Assembly: GCA_964247055.1 (NCBI GenBank)
Contig: OZ176051.1
Location: 8,866,001-8,930,000 of the forward strand
Direction: 5' to 3'
From: Paragordius varius
Lineage: Eukaryota; Nematomorpha
Length of the DNA stretch: 64,000 bases
The position numbers and the translations under genes are program-made. How positions within the stretch are numbered: the first letter of the stretch is position 1; each line of letters opens with the position of its first letter. Positions 23,088 to 33,535 of this stretch are shown here, piece by piece. The notes under the pieces were generated by a model. That model worked only from the letters and a program-made list of their open reading frames with translations. It searched no databases and was not told where the DNA came from.

Positions 23088-24574
23088 ATGGAATCTGTAA
23101 ATTACTCAGCCGTATTCTCGATTCTCTTGGTGTTTTCAGTAATATCTATAATTTTTTTGCTAATTGCCAAATTTCAAAAATTTATATATTGTAAAATTCT
23201 TTTTATATCAGGCTATATTATCAGTTTCAACAAGCGGATTTTACCCTCGTGCCGGTATGTATTATTACATTTAAAACGATTATTAATTTTGGTTTGAATT
23301 TTCTAAGAGAATATTTTTTACTTTGAGGCTAACCAAAAAAGTATCAAGGTATAATAATTTTAAATTCATTTAAAGAGTTTAATTTTTCTAGAATATTTGA
23401 ACAGGTAGAAAATCATGAAATGCGCTATTTGTCCCTAACTTGCTTGTTAAATGTTTACAATATCCTAGGAAATTACTTATTTCAACTTTATGAAAATAAA
23501 AGCAAATATACAAAAACAGCTAATTATCAATGTTTCGTCTATAAATTTATTTAATATGATTCTCAAGGTAGAATTATAAAAATCAGAAAGAGTAACTATA
23601 CATTGTTCCTTTTTCATTAATTGCCATTTAGCATATGCAGCAAAAAGAATTATTATTGGTGATAATCTCGAAAAATTTGAGCCAATTATATATATTTCTC
23701 TTTGCTGTACATGCTATCTGCCAATAATAATTAATGAAAAACTAGGATTGCGTATTTAGTCATACAGTGTGTCGAAGTAACAAATGTCAAATATACAGAC
23801 TGATTTAAACATGCGTTTCTGTAAACTCCGTTGCATTTTTTTTTATAATTCTACCCATACTTTATTTTTTATTCTTATAAAACTTTAACTACCTTTATAT
23901 ATTTAAATTTTTGTACATATCAGTATGTGTGGCCTGTCGACCAGAAGTAGCTATCACTCGAGTACCATGTGCAGGACCTAACGCTGCCCCATGTCCCCCC
24001 AATTATTTCTGTGACCAAAAGGTTGGAGGTTATGGAAAGAAGGGTGACGATTATGGATGTTGTTGTCCAAACGTGACTCCATGTAAGTTATTAAAAAACA
24101 GCATTCATCCTCAAGAATTTTTGACTGTGAAAGTTTTCAAAAAAATAAAAAAAAAACAAAATCTGGATTTTAATAACAATTCTACAATAAACAAATATTT
24201 TTTCTTTAAATCAAATTTTTAATTGAAAAAGACAAAAATTAGCGCTGCGGCCCGCGTTGCCATTTGTGTTAGATGGCCCCCTAATCTAAATTGTAATATA
24301 ATGGTTAGCCTATTTAGTATCATTACTTCAACATTATCGTACATTATAAATAAATTATCCAAATTTCCCCCATATATAACCTGTAGTGACAACGGCGACA
24401 ACTTTGAGCCCAGGCCTAACCACGACGGCAAATTTCACATTGAGTACGAGAACGACAGCTGTTACGTTATTTACAACACTGAGACCTCTCACAATTGTTA
24501 CGTTACCTGATTACTTGTGTGGAGTCGGCGTTCCAGTTGATCCTAATTGTATGGCATGCCAGGGTAAATTCATT

Positions 24575-24615
<41 letters not shown>

Positions 24616-25669
24616 TTTGAAATGGTTGAGATTTAAATATTTGTGTTTATGGGTTTGTCCCCTCGAAATTATTGGTTATTAATTTTTATTTTATTTTATT
24701 CTTTTTAGTGAATTACTGCAATTCAATTGGCACAACAGTTACATGTGTTCGATACAACTGTGATGGCAATTGCTATGGTAAATATATTTTTGCGCGAAAA
24801 TAATCATGCATGTTATAAATACTGACCATAAAAATTGTTTTGTTTAATACCATAATAAATTTATAATTGTTTTAAAATTTAAGGTTTTGGTTTAAGATTA
24901 AATGTTATAATAATTCATTAATCAAATTATAAATAACATTTCAATTATATAAATTAATATAAATTTTATAATGCTTATTACAATGTAGTTATTAATTTTG
25001 ACAAATATCATAGGGTATTGGCTTATAATAGAAAAAGTGAAAAAGATCACTATGAGTCAATAACGTCATTTGTTGTGCAGTAAAAACTGAAATTATACGG
25101 ACAAAACGTAAAAATATAAAGACAAATATATTTTTCTAAAAGACAATCCCATACTTGAATAGATTTATATCAATATAAATCATTGTTTTAAATGATAAAG
25201 TCTGAAATAGATATATATTACTCACACAATCAATTCTATATTTTATATTGTAACCAAATAGCTTATATGAGAAAAAGTAAGGTTTTAAAAGTATGGTTGT
25301 CTTTTAGAAAAAAATGTTTGTCTTTATATTTTTACGTTTTGTCCGTATAATTTTAATTTTTACTGTATATGCTATTCGATAATTAATAACTTTCTAGCAA
25401 TGTATTCTCACTCATATGAAGATACGGAATTTCAAAATATGTTAAAATTCCTAGCGTTTCTATATTAATTTTCCTTATTACGCGCGCTGCTCACATAAAA
25501 ATTTCGTTTGTTCAATTTTTTAGTCTTTTGTTACAAAATTAACTAAAACAATCAAAAAATGATCATATGATTGCACGCGTTATATTTTTGTTTATATTTT
25601 TCTTTATTAACAGGAATATTTGTTGACACCGCAACTGGACAACCGGTATCTTGTTCCACCGTTATATAA
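23088..25669 (+). CDS. Secreted Cys-rich/Thr-rich protein 1 (six exons)
   Basis: Family not named. Exons 23088-23138, 23212-23254, 23924-24082, 24387-24563, 24709-24777 and 25614-25669 all join at GT-AG with matching phases (0,1,1,1,1) to give 184 residues. Residues 1 to about 26 form a signal peptide (FSILLVFSAILSVSTSG). A first Cys module follows with VCVACRPEV, CPPNYFCD and YGCCCP, then a Thr-rich mucin-like stretch of about 40 residues, probably O-glycosylated, then a second Cys module (LCGVGVPVDPNCMACQ, NYCNS, CVRYNCDGNC). The gene at 37996 has the same exon-domain plan. The first Cys module loosely recalls small CP..FFC..GCCCP domains of nematode and mollusc matrix proteins. Inferred role: an extracellular coat, mucus or capsule component. 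A 288-bp MITE lies in the last intron. Confidence 0.72.
25078..25365. mobile_element. Tc1/mariner-type MITE with ~80-bp inverted ends
   Basis: Left end CAGTAAAAACTGAAATTATACGGACAAAACG and right end are long inverted copies continuing through AAAGACAA..CCATACTT; TA follows on the right. It lies in intron 5 of the Cys/Thr-rich gene. Relatives are at 56934-57139 and, as a fragment, about 39080-39173. Confidence 0.85.
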
Positions 25670-26146
25670 ACTATGTTAGAAATTGAAAATGTTTTTGATT
25701 TGTTTACCAAAAACTTTTTTTAATTGTTTTGATTTTATGCCAAAAAAATATTATTATTTTGCATTTAATAGCCAGATTTAATTATAATGTAGCCAATCAT
25801 TTAAATAGAAACCACCTATTTTATGAATAAATATATTTTAAATTATAATACTGTAAAACAATATTTCATAATTGTTATTATTTTAAATTGAGCGTTTGGA
25901 ATCTAAAAAGATTGGATGGTTGAGTCATTTTTTGTCCCAAGATCCTGACCAGGCTATGTGTTACGGTTCAGGCTAACGAGCATTTATAAAACTAATTTTG
26001 TTTTTGGACTTAACATATAGCTTTAGGAACTAAAAATTTGGGGTTGAGGGCGAACATTAAATTTGTAAAAAATTGATAAATGGTCGCATCCACAGTACAC
26101 AGCAAAAATATGCAGAATATTTAGCAAATAATATTTCAGAATTATG

Positions 26147-26474
26147 CAGGGGCGTACCGATGGGGGGGGCAAGGGGGTGCATCATGCCCCGGGCGCCGTT
26201 ATTTAGGGGCGCCTAAATGATTTTTTAAAATTAAATTGTAATTATGCAAAAATAATAAGAACTTTCAAATGAGATTTTTCAGCAATTTAGGTAATAATCC
26301 CTATAATATATACTCAATTATTCACCTAATTAGTACCATTGAATAAATTTAGTATCATATAAATATATATATTTAATAGATTTAAAATATATATGACTGT
26401 GCTGTCTTATCTATGGTGTTTAGGGTACAAAGTTTGTATTTTTTTACTAAATTGTTTTATTGCCTTTTAAAAAT

Positions 26475-26508
<34 letters not shown>

Positions 26509-26555
26509 ATAAAGGTTTTATGCCCCGGGCGCCGCAAATGCTCGGTACGCCACTG
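26147..26555. mobile_element. hAT MITE with G-tract
   Basis: Ends CAGGGGCGTACCGA and TCGGTACGCCACTG, perfect 8-bp target duplication GAATTATG (26139-26146 and 26556-26563). Both subterminal zones hold ATGCCCCGGGCGCC in inverted orientation; the right one is preceded by an uninterrupted run of about 28 G. Confidence 0.95.
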
Positions 26556-27119
26556 GAATTATGATGCTCTTTTTAGGTGAAGATTTACGGTCATTTAAAT
26601 TATAAGCACACTTTTATAATAGTAATTTAACCGTATTAGGATCACAAATTTAGCGCACATTATGGTAAATAAAATCAATAAAAGATTCGAATGTTATTAT
26701 CAATTTCATATACGATAATATCACTATAATCCATTACACATGTATTAAATCCAAAACTCAATTGAGTTGGAAATGTTTTAGGTAATGATGCATGGGTATC
26801 GACTTTAACTGTTAGATGGGAAGAAAATGCAAATTTAGTGATTAATAAGGAAACATTGGGCATTTAAACAAAGGAAAATTAAAACAGAACAATGATTACA
26901 CGTTTGAAATAAAATATATAATGTATAATTAGTTAAAAATATTAGGAGATCATACTAAAATAAGTCCGAATTATAGAATTATGATAATATCACCATTCTA
27001 AATGCATACCGAATAATCAAAATATTTTATGTACATGTGTAATATTATATGATCATATATTTGAAGTAATAAGACGCATAATTTTATTCCTGCTGGAATA
27101 TTATTTAATGAGTTTGATT

Positions 27120-27960
27120 AAAATATGGCAGTATTTATAACAGTATCATCTTCATCCGTACATTATATATCATTAACATGCTTTCCAATGTTATACAAGA
27201 CACCACATGATGTATGATATCTGGAACCTTTTCAGTGGCACCGCGAACTTTGTTTGGGATGGGAAATAGGCTTTTCAATTGTTTAAAGACACGATCTGTG
27301 ATAGAACGTTCGGTTGCATGTATTCTATTGTAGTAATGCTCCATATCAGTCTTTGGGTATCGAACAGGGGTCATAATGGATGGTCGTATTCCATAAGCAC
27401 TGTCGTCACCAAAAAGGCTTCCCTACGCTTTGAGTTCGTTTATAATAATTTTGATAAGACTGTTGCTATATATGCGAGCGTCACATGTCCCACCAAAGCT
27501 CAAAATCTCAATTGATGTCAACGTTTTTGTGGCATTAATAGTGGCCTGAACGTTAAGGCTGTTTTTTTCGGTTTAAGTATAACCAAGCTAGTTTAGATGG
27601 TTTCGAAACTTCAATGTGTGTGCAATCAATAACACCCACAATATTTGGGATGCTGCTTTTGTAAAGGTCTTTTTCCCTTTCAATATCACCAAGACGGGAG
27701 TAGCCAGAAACTTCATCCATTTTTAACACAATCCGGAGCATAAATTTGATAGGTAAGGTATTATTTTTGCTACGCAACTTAGTAATATCCCGAAATCCTA
27801 AGCACCCTTGGATTGTGGTTCTATTAGGTAACGGATAAATATCTTAAACATTTTTCCATAGCCTAAGGACCCAACTTTTTTATTTTGCCTACCTTGTATT
27901 TGAAAGATTTTTTGTGTCATTACATCTATGATGGACGATGAAAAGCGTAAAAAGGTTTTA
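27120..27960 (-). pseudogene. PIF/Harbinger (HARBI1-like) transposase relic
   Basis: Minus-strand fragments match in order a Harbinger nuclease: a DVMTQKI-like start near 27900, IVGVIDCTHIEVSKPSK near 27600-27665 (the GxIDGTHI catalytic region), YGIRPSIMTPVRYPKT near 27350-27390, and RIHATERSITDRVFKQLKSL near 27270-27330. The frames are broken by several stops and shifts. No inverted ends were found, so the limits are those of the coding similarity. Confidence 0.85.
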
Positions 27961-28611
27961 CGCCATTTATAGGTATATCACTTTTGATATTCCTTCTTGA
28001 GGTCCGAATCCTTAATAAAAAATGCAAAAAGCGACTGATTATGTACATATATATAAATGTATATTAAGCGGCGATAATTGATCGAACGCCAAAATAGTAA
28101 ATGTTTTAAAAGCTAGAAACTGCATAAAGACATACGAGTATTGATCTAGATTACTATCACTAAGATTTATTACTAATGCAAAAAACATTTAAAAAAGTAA
28201 ATTATTCATTTAATAAAAAAATATTTTACCTATAATCACACGAGGAGCTTTGATAGTTTTAAGTGCTTGACTAAGAAACCAAATAAAATTATATAAGAAT
28301 CTCAAAAGAAAAATCTAAAATACTTGTTGACAATTACAACTAAAAAATTATTGGAAGCATTGGTATCAACATGTCTGTAACTTATGACGTAAAACCAAAT
28401 AATATGAAATTTAATGCTCTATAGAAATAAACAAATTATAAACCCAGAATCGCAAACATACATTAGACTGAGAAAAAAATTTATGGATTCCATGTCGATG
28501 GATTATCCACCATCCAATACCGGATCTTTTATAATATTATTGGACTTTCATCAAAATAATGTAGTTGTCGCAAAAATTTTCAAATTTAAAAAACCGATCT
28601 TATAATAGTAA

Positions 28612-29082
28612 ATGAAAATAACTGAGGAGTTAACTCCGTTTGTATATTGGTCTCAAACCGACGATACCATCAAACTTAAATTGGAAATCACCAATTTATC
28701 AGTTTTATTAGTTTAAATTTTAGGAACAAGACATAAAAATTGATGAAAATTTATTTACATTTTTTGCATATGCCAAAGGATATAATGGCTACAATAATTA
28801 TGCCTTTCAATTAGCATTTTCCTACCCAATAAAGGTATAAAAATGTTGTAATTTAAGAGTTATAAAGTTGTAGAACATGCATATTGTACCGAAATATTTA
28901 TTGAAAAAGATTTTAAACAAAAATGGTCATCTATAACCAAAGACGCTAAACCTACCTGGTTAAAGGTCAATTTTGAAGATTGGTCCGATTCAGAAGATGA
29001 TAAACTTAAAGAGGAATTTTATGATAATGATATGAATAATTATATGGAAGAATATAAATCTCCAGACGAAATAGGTATTTAA
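28612..29082 (+). CDS. PTGES3: p23/Sba1 Hsp90 co-chaperone (CS domain), two ultrashort introns
   Basis: A p23-type protein that would bind and stabilise closed, ATP-bound Hsp90 in the cytosol or nucleus. Exons 28612-28701, 28724-28834 and 28858-29082 give 141 residues (human p23 has 160). A CS beta-sandwich starts with PFVYWSQTDDTIKLKLEI and runs through the signature KWSSITKDAKPTWLKVNF (about 95-112), equal to the WPRLTKERAKLNWLSVDF region of animal p23. WSDSEDDK and a shortened acidic tail follow. The two intervening pieces are 22 nt and 23 nt, begin GT and end AG, hold in-frame stops and interrupt otherwise continuous homology in phase 0. They look like ultrashort introns; the alternative is small insertions in a dying gene. 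The end at TAA (DEIGI) could instead be a donor (G|GTATTT) to an unseen exon. Confidence 0.85.
28702..28723 (+). other. 22-nt candidate intron of p23
   Basis: Starts GTTTTATTAG, ends AAATTTTAG. Phase 0, with an in-frame TAA. Its removal restores the CS-domain alignment. Confidence 0.65.
28835..28857 (+). other. 23-nt candidate intron of p23
   Basis: Starts GTATAAAAATG, ends GTAATTTAAG. Phase 0, with an in-frame TAA. An acceptor 10 nt later (TATAAAG) would break the frame, so AATTTAAG was chosen. Confidence 0.6.
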
Positions 29083-30542
29083 AAGTTGTCATGTTTTATA
29101 TGTAGTTGAATGGCAAACGTACAATACTCTATTGTTTTATGATAGCTTCATATTTGTCTGTTATTTAACACTTTGTATCAAAATTTGTTATCAATACCTA
29201 TATGATCCTATTGGTATTAATGCATTTCTTTATCCAATGTAGATTTTAAATCCCATGTCTACCAAAAATATCACCGACACCTTTTAATATTACAAATTTT
29301 GCCAATTATTTTTGAATCTTTATATGCCTTATATAATTTTCATAGCGATAACCGTTTTGTGAGATATAAATGGTACCATAAGATTACTGAAGTATTTTTT
29401 TAAATTTAATTTTTGGATATTACATCGAATATGTATCCAATATTTTTGTCTTGAGCTCATTGTCCCAATGCAAAGTAAACCCATAATTTTTAACTTATAC
29501 CTTGTTTGGATTTTGGATATTCTTTTGAGGTATGGTAAAAATTTATATTTTTTTTTGTATATTTACATTCAAATCTTTAATATCGAATTTTGCCACATGG
29601 TTTTTAATTAAATAAATACAAAACAGTTATTAACTGGAGTATAGTGCATTATTTGATATATTATGTACCTTCCCCTAAGTTTAAATGTCCGAAAAAAACA
29701 TACCTTAATATATTATGTTTAATATTCAGTTTATTTTAATAAAATTTCATAAATTTTAAATGTATTAAAAATAATATTTTTCTAAATCATTATTAACTAA
29801 TTCGATCCTTCAAATAGATACTATCATTGAACAATTATAGTTTAAAAATACAATTTAAATTTAAGTAAGCACGTTGAATTCATAAAGATTATATTTGCAA
29901 CGGTAAAGTGATATGACGTGTAAAGATTAATTTTAATGTTAACATAGGACTTCCAATTGAACTTTCTATACTGTATATTTGATTTTTTAAAATATAATTA
30001 AGAGAATAAATTGTATTTTTAGATAATTTACATCATATCATAATCGTAGATTATTAAATTATAACTTAAAATGAACAACATTATTAATATAAAAATATCA
30101 TTAAAAATTACGTTTATAAGAAAAATTTATTAATATCAGTTGGTAAAAATATTTTTAGCGCTTTTTTTTAAAAAAACTTTATAATAAGCTATGCTGGACA
30201 AATTTAATGATGTTTTAAGACAAAAAACACAAATGGGAAATTTCTATACTGAAATATAAGTGAAATTTATCCTGCGTACATTGACCATTTTGTTTTTAAA
30301 ATTTTAAATTGGGATGAGTTACATTACCCCATACTATTTTACCCAACTTTTATTTTAAATATTGATTGAAATCATATTTTTATATTTCCAACTTAAACCT
30401 TATGATTGTTATCTATTTATAACTAATAACATTCAAATTTTTTATTTTTGTGTACTTATTCCTTATTTTTTGCATTTTAAATCAAGAGTGTCATATATTC
30501 CATATTTGTCTTTTGATTTATATAATTAGATATCCGTATTAC
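29083..30542. other. AT-rich spacer between p23 and the membrane protein gene
   Basis: No coding segment longer than chance, no transposon ends and no RNA gene recognised in this 1.4-kb stretch. Confidence 0.4.
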
Positions 30543-31282
30543 ATGAGTTGTAGTTTATGCAGCAATTCGATTCCCGATAATACAGAATCTCAGACGAAAT
30601 ACAATAGCAATGATCGTAGTAATAGTATTTTATATGTTACACGATGGTTAAGATATACGGTTTGGATACCAGTTTATTTCCTTTGCTTTATGATTGAATG
30701 TAAGCAATTTTTTCTTTCTAAATTTTATTGGAATGATATGATCATTCATATAAAAAAATCCAATATTTTGCTTGATATTGGAATTTTAAATTACTAATTT
30801 TACCATACATTGTTAAATAAGGCCTTCCAGATATATCAAAAAATACAATTTTTCAATAAAAAGCATATATTTACTTGACCGCAATCATATATAATTTTAC
30901 CATTATGTTTATTTATTTTTAATTAAATCTAACTTAAAACTGCTATATTTAAACATTCATTTTCAAGTGTTAAATTTTCTATTATATAGCTGTTACGGTT
31001 TTGCGAGCGGCATCATTCTACAAGAAATCAGAGGTGGAAAACCCTACTATTAACTACAAACTACAAAAATATGTGAGAATGGATGTTTTGATGGAAACTT
31101 ATACCTTTTTCATGTTAATAGGTGAATGGTTTTTTACTCACTCTTTTTTGCCAAAGTTAATAGTTTTTAAGTTTTATGTTTATCTCTTAGGCATGATTTA
31201 TACCATATATCATGTGTTTGAAAAGCGCAAAAGAATTTTTGGCACCATCTGGGATTTCGTTAAAGTAAAAAAACAAATCTAG
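30543..31282 (+). CDS. Small multi-pass membrane protein, TMEM33-like by weak resemblance
   Basis: Exons 30543-30699 (donor GTAAGC) and 30990-31282 (acceptor ATATAG) join in phase 1 to give 149 residues ending at TAG. The N-terminus is polar with CSLC. Hydrophobic spans are at about 33-53 (RYTVWIPVYFLCFMIE), 88-105 (TYTFFMLIGEWFFTHSF) and 108-128 (LIVFKFYVYLLGMIYTIYHV), followed by a basic C-terminus (EKRKRIFGTIW). The order WL..membrane span..AASFY..membrane pair recalls TMEM33/Kr-h2, an ER and nuclear-envelope protein of about 247 residues, but this is shorter and the likeness is weak. The first Met was chosen because the frame before it runs through a plausible intron-like end with no better start. 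Cys-Cys near the start is unexplained. Confidence 0.6.
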
Positions 31283-31479
31283 AATCGAACAATGTGGACC
31301 AAACACACATATTAACAAATGAAAGATTTTTATTATATTTTTTGTGTCAGAATAATTGATTTTTGGATTATTCGTATGATTTAATAAATATGAGAATAAA
31401 TTTTAAATTTTGTTTATTATTATCATTATATATAGGTCATAATAATCATAATAATAATTCTAGGTAAGTAAAATTATGA

Positions 31480-31980
31480 GATCTATTTGCGTATAAATCC
31501 AAAATAATTATATCAATGATGATGTATCGTCTTTGTGTAATGGCTAGCCATTGTATCCGTATAGAACCTGTCTGTAATATTTGCGATCCTGCCAGGCGTT
31601 ATCATCAATTTTGACTTAAATCATTATTTATTGTTTTTTCCAGTTAAATGTTGGTCTGCCCCTGCGATTGTTACCTTCGGGATGTAGGGATAAAATTTTA
31701 TTTGTCCATTGTTCTGGAGCACGTTTGATATCCGAAATATCTATGCCTATTTCGGAGTATAAAATTTAAAGATTCGATTTGGTACAGTTGATGCAAATTT
31801 GAATTTGACTTATTGGGATCGAATAAATTTAGCATCCGCTTTTCTATGTTCATTAGTTTTTTCTCGATTTAATCTGTCATCGGCCATGTCTCGCTTCCAT
31901 ACAGGAGTATGGCACGTATGCCGGCTTTGTAGATCAAACCTTTGTTTTTTCTGATATATGTTTATTTTTGAGCACATTTA
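31480..31980 (-). pseudogene. Tail of a LINE (non-LTR retrotransposon)
   Basis: In minus-strand frames the sequence reads IYKAGIRAILLYGSETWPMTD near 31880-31950, the typical end of a LINE reverse transcriptase. A GNNRRGRPTFNWKK motif lies near 31640-31690 and a DDNAWQDRKYYRQ motif near 31570-31610. It is 5'-truncated and holds stops. The same class of tail is present at 63215-63763. Confidence 0.75.
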
Positions 31981-32039
31981 CCCAAACCTGTTGGGATCTA
32001 TAAATCATTTTTTAAAATTAAAAAAGCCTTTCTATAGAC

Positions 32040-33467
32040 CAGGGCTTCTTAAACTTTTTTAGTTCCCGACCATTTATGATTGCGAATATTTTAACGACCC
32101 GACCCTAACAAATATAAAAGAAAAATAAATTTATATTTTTTGATGATATATTTATTAGGTAACAATATACACGCATATAAAAATATATAAATTTAGAATT
32201 TGTTTTGAAACATATAAAAATCTAAACTAGAAATTTGCACAAAATTTTATAGATTATAGTTTCAAAAACAAAAGTGGATTCTGGCCATCTTAATTCTCTC
32301 GAATATATCCAAGTAGTTGCGTGGTAAATATTAAAGGTAACGTTAAAAAATTAATGAGATGGATGTGCCTGTTTTTTATTGCATAATAAATCAAATCATG
32401 TTGAAACTGCTGGACGTAAGACCTCTTTAACATTTTTATCAAACGATATTGGGTTTTAATGTGTGTTAAAGCTGAGATAATAATTTGACATAAATATGTG
32501 GCGTTGAATGGCAGAAGTATATTTAACGCCATATCGGCGATTGTGGGAAATTCAGTTCTAGTTCCGATCCATTCAGTCAAGGGATTTTTTCGGAATCGTA
32601 GTAAGTTTGAGTCACACGAAAGCTCGGCAAGTTCCTCTTGAGCTTTAAGTGGCAAAATAAGCTAATCCAAAACGGTTTTTGAATTTAAACTATTTTAAAT
32701 ATGTCCGGAACTGTATTTCTAGCGCTTTTTAGTTTTTGCAATAAAAGTTTTACAATAAATTTTCTCAATTACAAAATTGTCGACACTGGAAAAAACATTT
32801 TGAACGAATTTTTTCGACCATACCTTTCCAAATGCTGATCTTTTTAATAACACTTTTAATTTTATCGCGTGAAGTTAATATATCGCAATTTTTTCATTGC
32901 AGAGACAAGGTGATATTGTTAAAATTCGCAAAAATATCTGACAAATAACACAGCTTGGATAGCCACAAGTCATTTTAAAAAGCAGCAAATTCACATTTTC
33001 GTTCAGAAAAAATTATTTCGATCACGTGCTTTAATAACAATAATCTTTTTAAACTTTGACCTCTTGAAAACCAACTGACTAATTAGAATAACATAAAAAT
33101 TGTTCACAATCACACAATGGCTAAATGAAAATAACACAAAATGTTTTAATAGTTTCTTCGAAATAGGGCTTAGAAATTTCGTTGATATTATTCATCAGGT
33201 ATTTCGGTTTTAGGACAATTAATCCACATTTTTTATGAATTATAACATCTTTTGATTCATACTAAATTCAGACAAGATATTATAATGATCGGAATAGAAA
33301 TGCTGGTATAAACACCGAACCAGAAAATTTTATGATATATTTATCTACGATGATTGTTATTTTTTGTTATAACAATAATTTTACAAGTTAAAAAACATTT
33401 TTTGTTAAATTGATTTTTTATCACTCGCGACCCCAAAAAGATCGCGACCCTAGTTTAAGAAGCCCCG
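32040..33467 (-). mobile_element. Dead hAT (SCAND3/FAM200/ZBED5-like)
   Basis: Inverted ends CAGGGCTTCTTAAACTTTTT and TAGTTTAAGAAGCCCCG are flanked by 8-bp duplications CTATAGAC (32032-32039) and ATATAGAC (33468-33475), 7 of 8 matching. The minus strand from 32655 keeps a 121-codon open segment whose EFPTIADMALNILLPFNATYLC and SALTHIKTQYRL motifs are those of the C-terminal dimerisation domain of domesticated SCAND3/FAM200-type hATs. The rest is unreadable. Confidence 0.9.
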
Positions 33468-33535
33468 ATATAGACGATATTTTATTTTAAAAAATTAAAG
33501 AGATCTTGTCCGTAATGTTATAGATCAGTGATACT

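Noticed and set aside
28414-28605. 63-codon open frame just upstream of p23
   Set aside because: No homology recognised. It has a plausible CTATAG acceptor, but no donor in the matching phase was found. It may be chance or part of an unseen gene.
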